Source: Bradyrhizobium lupini (GTDB lineage: Bacteria > Pseudomonadota > Alphaproteobacteria > Rhizobiales > Xanthobacteraceae). From it: 64,000 bases of DNA. Location of the stretch: assembly GCF_040939785.1 (NCBI RefSeq), contig NZ_CP162553.1, positions 7,459,001-7,523,000 of the forward strand. Reading direction: 5' to 3'. Of this stretch, positions 40,539 through 49,056 are shown piece by piece (the first letter of the stretch is position 1; each line of letters starts with the position of its first letter). Under the pieces are notes generated by a model. That model made no database searches. It was not told the DNA's origin and saw only the letters and a program-made list of their open reading frames with translations. Position numbers and translations under genes: made by a program.

Positions 40539-40628
40539 TAAGGCTGGTCGGCTGAATATTGTTCATCGCCCGAGATCGCGGCCGCCAATCCGGCCACATT
40601 TGACCCCGAATCATGGGACTATCGAGCG

Positions 40629-41909
40629 ATGGATGAGACCATGACCGAAACTGTTCAAACCGCGCCTTTTGCGCCATTCGAGTGGATGCTGTCGGCGCGT
40701 TACTTACGGGCGCGCCGCAAGGAGGGATTCATCTCGGTCATCGCCGGGTTCTCCTTCCTCGGGATCATGCTGGGCGTGGCGACGCTGATCATCGTCATGG
40801 CCGTCATGAACGGCTTCCGCAAGGAGTTGCTCGACAAGATCCTCGGGCTCAACGGCCACATCCTGGTCCAGCCGCTGGAATCGCCGCTGACCGACTGGAA
40901 GGACGTCGCCGACCGCCTCAGTCAGGTCCAGGGCATTCGGCTCGCAGCGCCCGTGGTGGATGGCCAGGCGCTGGCGTCATCGCCGTGGAACGCCTCCGGC
41001 GTCCTGGTGCGCGGCATCCGCTCCGACGACCTCAACAACCTCACCTCGATCGCCAAGAACATCAAGCAGGGCTCGCTCGAGGGCTTCGATGACGGGCAGG
41101 GGGTCGCGATCGGCCGGCGCCTCGCTGACCAGCTGTCGCTGCACGCCGGCGACAGCATCACGCTGGTGGCGCCTAAGGGCGCGGTCACGCCGATGGGCAC
41201 GACACCGCGCATCAAGCCGTACAAGATCGCCGCGGTGTTCGAGATCGGCATGTCCGAGTATGATCTCGGCTTCGTGTTCATGCCGCTCGCGGAGGCGCAG
41301 GCCTATTTCAACCGCAGCAACGACGTCACCTCGATCGAGGTCTTCACCACCAATCCGGATCAGATCGTCGCGTTCCGCCAGGCCGTGACGGAGGCGGCGG
41401 GCCGGCCGGTGTTTCTGGTGGACTGGCGGCAGCGCAACTCGACCTTCTTCAACGCGCTCCAGGTCGAACGCAACGTGATGTTCCTGATCCTCACCATGAT
41501 CGTGCTGGTCGCCGCGCTCAACATCGTTTCCGGCCTGATCATGCTGGTGAAGGACAAGGGCAGCGACATCGCGATCCTGCGGACCATGGGGGCCTCGCAA
41601 GGCTCGATCATGCGCATCTTCCTGATCACGGGCGCCTCGATCGGCGTGGTCGGTACGATGGTCGGCTTCATCGTCGGGCTGGTGATCTGCCTGAACATCG
41701 AATCGATCAGGCAATTCCTGTCCTGGCTGACCAGCACCGAACTGTTTTCGCCAGAGCTATATTTCCTGTCGAAGCTGCCCGCCGAGATCGACATCGGCGA
41801 GACCTCGGCCGTCGTGATCATGGCGCTGACGCTGTCGTTCCTGGCGACGCTGTATCCGTCCTGGCGCGCCGCGCGCCTCGATCCCGTCGAAGCGCTGCGG
41901 TACGAGTGA
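40629..41909 (+). CDS. lolC: Lipoprotein-releasing ABC transporter permease, LolC/E family
   Basis: Inner-membrane permease that extracts lipoproteins for transfer to LolA. The 426-residue product has an N-terminal helix ([34 protein letters not shown]), a large periplasmic domain and three C-terminal helices of the FtsX/MacB type, ending in [16 protein letters not shown]. Alphaproteobacteria usually have one LolC/E-type protein acting as a homodimer. An in-frame ATG at 40641 is an alternative start. lolD follows after seven bases. Confidence 0.92.
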   Translation: MDETMTETVQTAPFAPFEWMLSARYLRARRKEGFISVIAGFSFLGIMLGVATLIIVMAVMNGFRKELLDKILGLNGHILVQPLESPLTDWKDVADRLSQVQGIRLAAPVVDGQALASSPWNASGVLVRGIRSDDLNNLTSIAKNIKQGSLEGFDDGQGVAIGRRLADQLSLHAGDSITLVAPKGAVTPMGTTPRIKPYKIAAVFEIGMSEYDLGFVFMPLAEAQAYFNRSNDVTSIEVFTTNPDQIVAFRQAVTEAAGRPVFLVDWRQRNSTFFNALQVERNVMFLILTMIVLVAALNIVSGLIMLVKDKGSDIAILRTMGASQGSIMRIFLITGASIGVVGTMVGFIVGLVICLNIESIRQFLSWLTSTELFSPELYFLSKLPAEIDIGETSAVVIMALTLSFLATLYPSWRAARLDPVEALRYE

Positions 41910-41916
41910 GGGGCTG

Positions 41917-42618
41917 ATGGAGCAGCAGGGGGCGGAAGATGTACCGGTCATTTATCTCCACGAGATAAAGCGACAGTACTTGCAGGGCGAGGTGCCGCTG
42001 ACGATCCTCGACGGCGCCAAGCTCGCGCTGTGGGCGGGCCAGTCCGTCGCGCTGGTGGCGCCGTCAGGCTCGGGCAAGTCGACGCTGCTGCACATTGCGG
42101 GTCTGTTGGAAGCGCCCGATTCCGGCGAGGTCTACGTCAATGGCGCGCCGACCTCGCAACTGCCCGACATCGAGCGCACCCAGCTTCGCCGCACCGATAT
42201 CGGCTTCGTCTACCAGTCCCACCGGCTGTTGCCGGAGTTCTCGGCGCTGGAGAACGTCATGCTGCCGCAGATGATCCGCGGCCTCAAGAAATCCGAGAGC
42301 GTCAAGCGCGCCAAGGAGATCCTTGGCTATCTCGGCCTCGGCGAGCGCATCACGCACCGTCCGTCCGAGCTGTCGGGCGGCGAGCAGCAGCGCGTTGCAA
42401 TCGCGCGCGCGGTGGCCAATGCTCCGCGGGTGCTGTTTGCGGACGAGCCGACCGGCAATCTCGATCCGCACACCGCTGACCACGTCTTCCAGGCCCTGAT
42501 GCAGCTCGTCAAGGCGACCAAGGTCTCGATGCTAATCGCGACCCACAACATGGAGCTCGCCGGCCGGATGGACCGCCGCGTGTCGCTGTCGAACGGCCAG
42601 GTGGTCGAGCTCGAGTAA
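41917..42618 (+). CDS. lolD: Lipoprotein-releasing ABC transporter ATP-binding protein
   Basis: ATPase partner of LolC/E. The 233-residue product has Walker A ([15 protein letters not shown]), signature ([14 protein letters not shown]), Walker B ([12 protein letters not shown]) and switch histidine ([11 protein letters not shown]). The [19 protein letters not shown] segment is typical of LolD/MacB ATPases. It lies directly after its permease gene. Confidence 0.94.
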   Translation: MEQQGAEDVPVIYLHEIKRQYLQGEVPLTILDGAKLALWAGQSVALVAPSGSGKSTLLHIAGLLEAPDSGEVYVNGAPTSQLPDIERTQLRRTDIGFVYQSHRLLPEFSALENVMLPQMIRGLKKSESVKRAKEILGYLGLGERITHRPSELSGGEQQRVAIARAVANAPRVLFADEPTGNLDPHTADHVFQALMQLVKATKVSMLIATHNMELAGRMDRRVSLSNGQVVELE

Positions 42619-42622
42619 AAAC

Positions 42623-42648
42623 CGCGAAAACAACCCCATGCACAGTAG
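42623..42648 (+). repeat. 26-bp dispersed motif, copy B (3' of lolD)
   Basis: Identical over 26 bases to the minus-strand motif at 28996-29021 and placed four bases after the lolD stop on the coding strand. The flanks of the two copies differ from the next base on this side. Confidence 0.85.
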
Positions 42649-42695
42649 CCAAGTGCTTGGGCGCACTGACGAAAAAAATGGTGCTCCCGGGAGGT

Positions 42696-43775
42696 TCAAG
42701 GCCGGATCACCGTCAATTTGAACGGCCCGCCATTGGCTGCGGCATGGGCTACCGCCTCATTGGCGTGGTCGAGGTCGAAGGCCGTGGCCTCGTACTCCTC
42801 CAGCCTCAGCAGTCCCGCGCGCACCAGCGCGATCAGGCGGCTTGCCGCATCCGGCGGATACATCCAGACGCCGTGGATGCTGATGCAGTTGCGCATGATC
42901 CAGGGGTAGGGCAGCTCGAGGCCAGCGCCGCCGGCCATGCCGACGCCACCCATCAGCACGACGCGGCCATTGGGGCGCACCGTCATGATCGCCGCGCGCA
43001 CCACATTCGTGCTCACCGAGGGCGGCATGATGTCGAGCACGCAGTCGATCGGCCCGGGCGCCGCACGCTTCATGCTCTCGCGGTCGTCATCCTCGTTGCC
43101 GGAGAGTTTGACCGGCTTCACGCGATCGCCGAAACGGCGGACGAGGTCGGCCAAGATCTTGTCGTTGCGGCCGGGCGCGACCACGCAGGCCGCGCCCATC
43201 GCGAGCGCGACCGAGACGGCTGCGCTGCCGAAATTGCCGGTGGCCCCGCTCACCAGCACGGTCTCGCCGGGCTGAAGGCTGGCGGCGAGAAAGCCGCCAT
43301 AGGGCACCAGCAGCGTCCCCAGCGCGCACCATCGCGTGGCGTCCTCCGACTCGATCGTGCCAAGCCGTTTGACGTTCTCCGTCGGCACCCGCATCTGCTC
43401 GGCGAACGAGCCATGGCGAAAATGCTGTTGCAGGCGCATGGCGCCGGCACCGGGGGCAGTGAGTCCTTGCAGGGCAATGTCGGGCGCTGCGGCGTCGTCG
43501 CGCGAGCGCACCGTCGGGTCGCAGAACACCCAGTCGCCAACGCTGAGCTTGGTTGCGTCCGGGCCGATGGCGCGCACCCGGCCGATGCCGCCTGGCCCCG
43601 GGATGATCGGCAGGTCGAAGGCATAGTTGCGTGCCCCGCTGAAGACCTCGTTCATGTAGGACAGCACCCGCGTTGCGATGACGTCCACGATGACCTCGCC
43701 CGTGCCGAGCACAGGGTCCGCGGCTTCCTCAATCGCAAGCGGCGATCCAAATGATTTCAATACGGCAGCTTTCAT
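42696..43775 (-). CDS. Zinc-type (MDR) alcohol dehydrogenase-like oxidoreductase
   Basis: The 359-residue product is a medium-chain dehydrogenase/reductase: N-terminal GroES-like part (GTGEVIVDVIATRVLSYMNEVFSG, IPGPGGIGRVRAIGPDATKLSVGDWVF) and a Rossmann part (GETVLVSGATGNFGSAAVSVALAMGAA). The structural-zinc cysteine cluster is not evident, so it may be a zinc-free member. Substrate unknown. It is divergent from the XRE-type regulator at 43883, which probably controls it. Confidence 0.85.
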   Translation of the reverse strand: MKAAVLKSFGSPLAIEEAADPVLGTGEVIVDVIATRVLSYMNEVFSGARNYAFDLPIIPGPGGIGRVRAIGPDATKLSVGDWVFCDPTVRSRDDAAAPDIALQGLTAPGAGAMRLQQHFRHGSFAEQMRVPTENVKRLGTIESEDATRWCALGTLLVPYGGFLAASLQPGETVLVSGATGNFGSAAVSVALAMGAACVVAPGRNDKILADLVRRFGDRVKPVKLSGNEDDDRESMKRAAPGPIDCVLDIMPPSVSTNVVRAAIMTVRPNGRVVLMGGVGMAGGAGLELPYPWIMRNCISIHGVWMYPPDAASRLIALVRAGLLRLEEYEATAFDLDHANEAVAHAAANGGPFKLTVIRP

Positions 43776-43882
43776 GATCTCACCTCAAAGTGGGTTGAAG
43801 CCCATATGCGCCGCCGTTCCAGGCCCAGGAAGGCCTGGTATTATCCTAGTATTCCCCAAGCCCTCCATCGAGGCACGTCACC

Positions 43883-44655
43883 ATGGCCGACCCACGCCGC
43901 GTCGAATTCGGCGACTTCCTCAGGTCCCGCCGCGAAAAGCTGTCGCCGAAGACGGTCGGGCTTCCCGCGGGCCGGCGGCGTCGCACGGCGGGCCTGCGCC
44001 GCGAAGAGGTGGCGCAGCTCGCCGGTATCGGCGTCGACTGGTACATCCGCCTCGAGCAGGGCCGCACCGTCAGCCCCTCGGTCACCACCGTGGATGCGCT
44101 GGCGCGAGCGTTGCGCCTCAGCAAGACCGAGCACGCCCATCTCAAGGCACTTGCGCGCGACGGCGATAGGCGCGCGTTCACGCGCGAGATCGTGCCGCCC
44201 CCGTTCGGCGGATGATCGAGAGCCTGGCGCAGCCGGCCTATGTCACGGGGCGGCGCTGGGACGTGCTGGCCTGGAACGCGGCGGCCGAGGAGATCTTCGG
44301 GTTCGGACAATTGCCCGAGCAGGACCGCAACACGCTGCTGCTGGTCATGACGAACAAGCAGACGCGAAAATTCTACGGTGCCGGCTGGGCTGACATCGCC
44401 AAGAGCATGGTCGCGATGTTTCGCGCCACTCACGACGTCTGGGCCGGCGATCCCGCCTTTACGGAATTGCTGACGCGGCTGCGCCAGGGCAGTCCGGAAT
44501 TCGTCAAATGGTGGGAGGCGCACGAGATCCGCAGCACTGCCGCGGGCCTCAAGATCATGAACCATCCGACCAAGGGCGTGCTCCGGTTCGAGCACACGAG
44601 CTTTCAGGCCAATGACGATCCGGCGCTGAAGCTCGTGATCTACACGCCGGTGTAG
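43883..44655 (+). CDS. XRE family regulator with MmyB-like ligand domain, one-base frameshift near 44200
   Basis: The N terminus is a helix-turn-helix (FGDFLRSRREKLSPKTVGLPAGRRRRTAGLRREEVAQLAGIGVDWYIRLEQGRTVSPSVTTVDALARALRL). The second half, MIESLAQPAYVTGRRWDVLAWNAAAEEIFGF...WWEAHEIRSTAAGLKIMNHPTKGVLRFEHTSF, is the MmyB-like PAS-type domain. The frame breaks in a C run at 44198-44202; one more C joins the halves into 257 residues, the usual family length. It is divergent from the dehydrogenase gene, with about 107 bases for a shared promoter region. Confidence 0.88.
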
Positions 44656-44682
44656 ATTGCGGAAACATGGGGTCGAAGCTCG

Positions 44683-46101
44683 TCACGTATGACGGTCGAT
44701 GATCTGAAGGAGCCGATCGCAGGACGCCTCGATCCTCTTGTGGGGAGATGTGGCGACGCCCAGCAACAGGCCGGATCGCGCCGAGGCCGCGGACGCATGC
44801 CATAGCGACAGGGGCGTGGGCGCCAACCCAAACGATGCTGCTTCCCTCGCGATCGCGACGTCGGAGGTTCCGTCCGGCAGTCTCAGGACCGCGGCCAATC
44901 CGGCGATCGCAACGTCCTTCGCAACGTCCTTGGCGCGTGCCTTCAAATATTTCAGCAGCGCATCGCCTTGCGCGGCATAGGCCCGCTTCGTGCGTCGAAG
45001 ATGCCGCAGATAGTGGCCGTCGCGGATGAATTCGGCGGTTGCGAGCTGTACGGAGGGCCCGGGCGCCGGAGCGAGGCATGCCGCTACCTCGGCAAAACGG
45101 GATGCCAGAGAGGCGGGTGCAACGACGAAGCCCAGCCGCAAGGCAGGAGTCAGGGTCTTGCTGAACGACCCGATGTGAATCACGCGCCCGAAACGATCGA
45201 GAGAGGCGAGCGCCGGTGTGGCCCGCCCTCTCAGCTGAAGCTCGCTCAGATAGTCGTCCTCGATCACCCACACCCCTTCCTGGGCTGCCCAGTCGAGAAG
45301 ACATGAACGTCTTGCCAGCGACAAGGTGGAGCCAAGCGGTGCCTGCTGTCCTGGCGTCACGACCACCAACGCAGCATCAGGAGCGTGTTTCAGGCCGTAA
45401 CGGACGTCAATGCCGTCTACATCAACCGGGATCGGCCTGATCGACAACCTTGCAAGCTCAAGGCCGTGTCTTGTGAAGGGGAAGCCCGGGTCCTCCATCC
45501 AGACCTTCTTCTGCTCGAGGCCGAGAACCCGCAGTGCCAGTCCGAGGCCGCTGCTGAAGCCGCCGGTGATGATGATCTGCGACGGTGCACATTCGATCCC
45601 CCGCGCCAGCGCGAGATATGCCGCAATGTCGCGCCTCAATTCCAGCTCGCCGCGGGGATCCCGATAAATGGCCGGTGCGCTGGTTTCCGCGCGCACCGCC
45701 CGCGTGCGCATCCTCGAGAAGAGCTTGGCGGGAAAGGTCTCGTGAGCGGGCACACCCATTTGGAAAACGGCCGGTCCCGCAGTGAGCTCCTGGTACATCT
45801 CCATGAACGAGCCGGGGTGGGGAGCGGCTTCCTGCCGAGGGGTAAAGGCGGGTCGATCCGCAACACGCGTTCCGGTCGCGCGCGACGCGACGATCAGTTG
45901 CGCAGAGGAAAGTTTTTCGTAGGCCGATCGCACGGTGCCGCGCGCCACGCCCAGCTGAGCCGCCAAATCCTGCCATGAGGGCAGACGAGCTCCCGGAGCC
46001 AGCACGCCGCTCTCGATGGCAGCTCCGATACCTCTGCGGATTTGTTCCGCCAATGGCGTCTTCGCAGATCGATCGAGCTCCAGCTGCAGCGGTTTGACCA
46101 T
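44683..46101 (-). CDS. MocR/PdxR family regulator (GntR helix-turn-helix fused to aminotransferase fold)
   Basis: The 472-residue product has a GntR winged helix (PLAEQIRRGIGAAIESGVLAPGARLPSWQDLAAQLGVARGTVRSAYEKLSSAQLIVASRATGTRVA), then a class I aminotransferase-like domain with PLP lysine in HIGSFSKTLTPALRLGFV. I chose the ATG at 46101 (MVKPLQLELD) with a GGGGG site just upstream; an ATG at 46164 would add 21 residues. It is divergent from the AhpD-like gene, its probable target. Confidence 0.9.
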   Translation of the reverse strand: MVKPLQLELDRSAKTPLAEQIRRGIGAAIESGVLAPGARLPSWQDLAAQLGVARGTVRSAYEKLSSAQLIVASRATGTRVADRPAFTPRQEAAPHPGSFMEMYQELTAGPAVFQMGVPAHETFPAKLFSRMRTRAVRAETSAPAIYRDPRGELELRRDIAAYLALARGIECAPSQIIITGGFSSGLGLALRVLGLEQKKVWMEDPGFPFTRHGLELARLSIRPIPVDVDGIDVRYGLKHAPDAALVVVTPGQQAPLGSTLSLARRSCLLDWAAQEGVWVIEDDYLSELQLRGRATPALASLDRFGRVIHIGSFSKTLTPALRLGFVVAPASLASRFAEVAACLAPAPGPSVQLATAEFIRDGHYLRHLRRTKRAYAAQGDALLKYLKARAKDVAKDVAIAGLAAVLRLPDGTSDVAIAREAASFGLAPTPLSLWHASAASARSGLLLGVATSPHKRIEASCDRLLQIIDRHT

Positions 46102-46132
46102 GCCCCCGTGGTACACGATTTTCGTCCATTCT

Positions 46133-46202
46133 TGGTGCTTTTTTGTAGACCAGGGCGGGGCCATTTATCGGGCAGGGAAGTACATGGCGGAAGTACATGG
46201 CG
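46133..46202. promoter_or_regulatory. Divergent control region with 13-bp tandem repeat
   Basis: The 137-base gap between the MocR-type regulator and the AhpD-like gene contains an exact tandem duplication of GAAGTACATGGCG (46177-46189 and 46190-46202) and an inverted TGGT...ACCA pair at 46133-46152. MocR regulators often bind paired repeats in such divergent gaps. The operator assignment is inference. Confidence 0.4.
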
Positions 46203-46238
46203 ACAGCCGCCGAACAGAACCGATCATGGAGTATGAAA

Positions 46239-46700
46239 ATGGCTAAGCGTCTCGACTACGACCGCATTGCACCCGCAGGCATGAAAGCGCTCGGCGGCGT
46301 TTACGGCTATGTCATGCAGAGCAATCTTCCTGCAACGCTCGTCACTCTGGTTTATCTGCGCATTTCGCAGATCAACAATTGCGCCTACTGCCTCGACATG
46401 CACACGCGCGATCTGCTGAAGAGCGGACAGAAGATCGAAAAGATCGCGCTGGTGCAGGCCTGGGCGGAAGGCGGTCATCTCTTCGACGAGCGGGAGCGTG
46501 CCGCCCTCGCATGGGCTGAAACGGTGACCCGTGTGGCCGACACCGGCATCCCGGATCAAGCTTACGAGGCTGCCCGCGCCGTCTTCGAGGAGCGCGAGCT
46601 CGTCGATCTCACCATCGCGATCGGCCTGATGAATGCGTACAATCGCATGGCAATCAGCTTCCGAAATACGCCACAGGCCGCGAAAGAGATGGCAGCCTGA
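46239..46700 (+). CDS. AhpD-like carboxymuconolactone decarboxylase family protein
   Basis: The 153-residue product is an all-helical AhpD-type protein with the redox CxxC motif and following histidine (INNCAYCLDMHTRDLLKSG). Members act as alkylhydroperoxidases or are of unknown activity. The ATG at 46239 (MAKRLDYD) has TGGAG about seven bases upstream; an ATG at 46233 is almost equivalent. It is divergent from the MocR regulator and 90 bases ahead of the HD-domain gene. Confidence 0.85.
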   Translation: MAKRLDYDRIAPAGMKALGGVYGYVMQSNLPATLVTLVYLRISQINNCAYCLDMHTRDLLKSGQKIEKIALVQAWAEGGHLFDERERAALAWAETVTRVADTGIPDQAYEAARAVFEERELVDLTIAIGLMNAYNRMAISFRNTPQAAKEMAA

Positions 46701-46729
46701 CCCCGGTGCCGGACGGCAAGAGGGTAAAC

Positions 46730-46755
46730 ACATGCCATCGACTGCGACGGCATGT
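46730..46755 (+). promoter_or_regulatory. Hairpin between AhpD-like and HD-domain genes
   Basis: An 11-position stem with one mismatch (ACATGCCATCG / CGACGGCATGT) and a four-base loop, without a U-run. It could affect mRNA processing between the two genes. Confidence 0.4.
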
Positions 46756-46790
46756 CCTGAGATATCGGCGATTCAAGGCAGGAGCTTGAA

Positions 46791-47429
46791 ATGACCATCG
46801 CAATTTCCGGCGTGAAGATTCCCGACAGCAAGATCGCACGGGAGGCCGCCGAGCTGGTGCGCCAGTACGAAAACGACATGTTGTTCAACCACTCGGTCCG
46901 CGTCTTTGTGTTCGGCGCGATCAAGGGACATCGGCAAAATCTGAAATTCGATTCCGAGCTGCTCTACATCGCGGCGCTGTTCCATGATCTCGGGCTTGTC
47001 GACCATTACCATACACAGACCAAGCGATTTGAAGTTGATGGCGCCGATGCCGCCCGCGAATTTCTGAGGGGGCACGGCATCGACGAGCCAAAAGCCGATC
47101 TGGTTTGGGAGGCGATCGCGTTACATACGACGCCCGGAATTCCACAATACATGCGGCCGGACATCGCTCTCACGAATGCGGGTGTGTTGGTCGACGTCGT
47201 GGGGATTGGCTATGACGAGTACTCGCCAGAGCAGCGCGACCAGGTGACCACCGCATTTCCGCGCGGTGATTTCAAGAACGAATTCCTTCAGGTACAAACC
47301 TGCTCGGCCTTGAAGAAGCCGCAGACCACGTTCGGGACTGTCAATTTCGATTACATCGAAGATCACGACCCCACATTTCACAAGCCGAACGCATGCACGC
47401 GCATCCGCAACACTCCCTGGCGGAGCTGA
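46791..47429 (+). CDS. HD domain protein, cyanamide hydratase-like
   Basis: The 212-residue product has the HD metal-site pattern: FNHSVRVFVFGAIKG, LLYIAALFHDLGLVDHY and WEAIALHTTPGI. The arrangement resembles the fungal/bacterial cyanamide hydratase-like HD group, in which the enzyme hydrates cyanamide to urea or acts on other small nitrogen compounds. The substrate here is not known. It follows the AhpD-like gene on the same strand and probably shares its control. Confidence 0.8.
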   Translation: MTIAISGVKIPDSKIAREAAELVRQYENDMLFNHSVRVFVFGAIKGHRQNLKFDSELLYIAALFHDLGLVDHYHTQTKRFEVDGADAAREFLRGHGIDEPKADLVWEAIALHTTPGIPQYMRPDIALTNAGVLVDVVGIGYDEYSPEQRDQVTTAFPRGDFKNEFLQVQTCSALKKPQTTFGTVNFDYIEDHDPTFHKPNACTRIRNTPWRS

Positions 47430-47464
47430 CCTTCGGCGCGATGTTCGAGTTTCGCCACGTTGAC

Positions 47465-48721
47465 TCATGGCGACGGTGCGGCCGGGGGCGTTACGCTGGC
47501 GTTCGGCTGCTGAATGGCCGGCCACGGGCTCTTCGGAGCCGGCGTCGCCGCCGCGCATGACGCCGCAAGCTGCGGCCACACTGACGTCAGGCCCGTCAAG
47601 TCGATGTCGAATTTCGTGATGTCCGCCTTGTCGTCGGGTAACAGCGTGGTTTCGCGGACATGGAGGGAGCGGGACGCCAGTATCGCCTTGAGCATGTCCG
47701 GATCGATGCTGCCACGCCAGACTTCGTATTTTCCGGTCCGCAACGCAGACCCTCCGGCCGCGTTGTCCGGAGCGGCGTCCGCCGTCACCAGGATGGTGGT
47801 CTTGCCGACGGCCGTCTCGTCGATCTCGCGCGCGAATGTCAACGGCACGCGCTTTCCGCTTTCGCAGGACAGACGCCATTCCATAGGCCGGAACGAAGCG
47901 CCGTTCTCCTTCAGCATCGCGAACTTGCGGGCGAAGGGGCGCGCTTCCTTTTCCAGTTTCCACGCCGTTTCGGCAAGCGAACGCGTGTCGATGCCGAAAC
48001 GATAGAGCTCGGCGCGCGTCAGCAGGTGCAGGTTTTCGAACTTCACCGTCCGGATCAGATCGTCTAGCTCGCGGCTGATCCCCATCGCCGCGATGAACGC
48101 AGCGCGATCGCGATCGGCCCTGGCCATCCGGCGCTGCCTGTATTCCGCGACCGCCGCCGGAGGCGGATGCCCGTGAAAGGCAAGGACCAGCCTGGAATTA
48201 TGGACCGCCAGCGCGGCGTCGGGGGCGACCTCGCGCGATGTCGCTCCGAGAAACAGGTAGCCGCAGGCCGAGTTGCACATCGCATGGTAAGTGGTGAGTT
48301 CGGCTTCCACCTCGCCGCCGGTATTTTTTATTTTCAGGCACGCGGCGTCCACCTGCGTGCCCGCGGCGCACGCCGTCGCGATGGTCCGGCCAACCCGACC
48401 GATCGCCTTGCGGCTGCGCAACAACCGCCCGATGACATAGGACTGCTCCACGTTTCCGCCCGGTGAATAGAGGTAGATCGGACGCTGCGTGTCCTTGACG
48501 CCGGCAAGGAAGCGGCGAATGCGCGGCGCAGCGTCCTGGTCGATATCGCCCTCGATGGCGATCCAGCGGTCGCAGCCCGGTCCGCAGGCGTCTGGTGGTC
48601 CCTTGGCAAGATAGATCGTCAGCCTGGATGCAAATCCAGTCTTCTCGGCCGGCGTCCCTTCGGCGTGCAATGCGCCAGGAAGCATCAGCGAGGCCAGGAC
48701 AAGCAGACTACGGGCGAGCAT
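47465..48721 (-). CDS. Exported ClpP-fold protein (COG3904-like)
   Basis: The 418-residue product has a signal peptide (MLARSLLVLASLMLPGALHA) and a ClpP/crotonase-like core: IEGDIDQDAAPRIRRFL, the SPGGN oxyanion segment (residues 86-90), MCNSACGYLFLGATSR with a candidate nucleophile Ser151, and AVHNSR with His174. The Ser-His spacing is close to that of ClpP. A C-terminal half of unknown fold and a Pro-rich tail follow. A secreted serine hydrolase or protease is likely, but the activity is not shown. Its 3' end faces the HD-domain gene. Confidence 0.75.
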   Translation of the reverse strand: MLARSLLVLASLMLPGALHAEGTPAEKTGFASRLTIYLAKGPPDACGPGCDRWIAIEGDIDQDAAPRIRRFLAGVKDTQRPIYLYSPGGNVEQSYVIGRLLRSRKAIGRVGRTIATACAAGTQVDAACLKIKNTGGEVEAELTTYHAMCNSACGYLFLGATSREVAPDAALAVHNSRLVLAFHGHPPPAAVAEYRQRRMARADRDRAAFIAAMGISRELDDLIRTVKFENLHLLTRAELYRFGIDTRSLAETAWKLEKEARPFARKFAMLKENGASFRPMEWRLSCESGKRVPLTFAREIDETAVGKTTILVTADAAPDNAAGGSALRTGKYEVWRGSIDPDMLKAILASRSLHVRETTLLPDDKADITKFDIDLTGLTSVWPQLAASCAAATPAPKSPWPAIQQPNASVTPPAAPSP

Positions 48722-49056
48722 GAAACGACGGGGACCACCCGCAGTGAAAAGCAGAGATCGATGTTACACGATGATCCGCGCAGCCACAACTTGCGGTGGC
48801 GCATCCGCACGGGTCTGTCCGCGACGGCTGGATTGGCAATCTGGCGGCGATGTGGGAGCAGGCAGAACAGCATCTCCCGAGGGGACGGTGACGACAGGAA
48901 CCTAAATGCCATCATGCGGTTATCGCGCAGACAATTTGCGCGACCCGGCTGCATCACTCAGAAAGTCAGGCGGGCTACCTGTGGTCGAAGCGAACAGCAG
49001 CGGGACGATCAAGCAGTAGCTCCTCGTGGAGCTAGGAACGTGGCAGGGGAAGACCA
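48722..49056. other. Intergenic region upstream of the hybrid kinase, no gene seen
   Basis: It separates two divergently transcribed genes. Short ORFs here have no supporting features. It contains one candidate EcfG-type promoter, given separately. Confidence 0.5.
48897..48921 (+). promoter_or_regulatory. Candidate EcfG (general stress) promoter of the hybrid kinase
   Basis: GGAAC at 48897-48901, 16 bases, then GGTT at 48918-48921. The known alphaproteobacterial EcfG consensus is GGAAC-N16/17-CGTT, so one base differs. It would start transcription about 130 bases before the kinase gene. Confidence 0.3.

Noticed and set aside
42649..42670. Hairpin AGTGC...GCACT after lolD as a terminator
   Set aside because: Only five base pairs and followed by an A-run, not T, in the direction of lolD.
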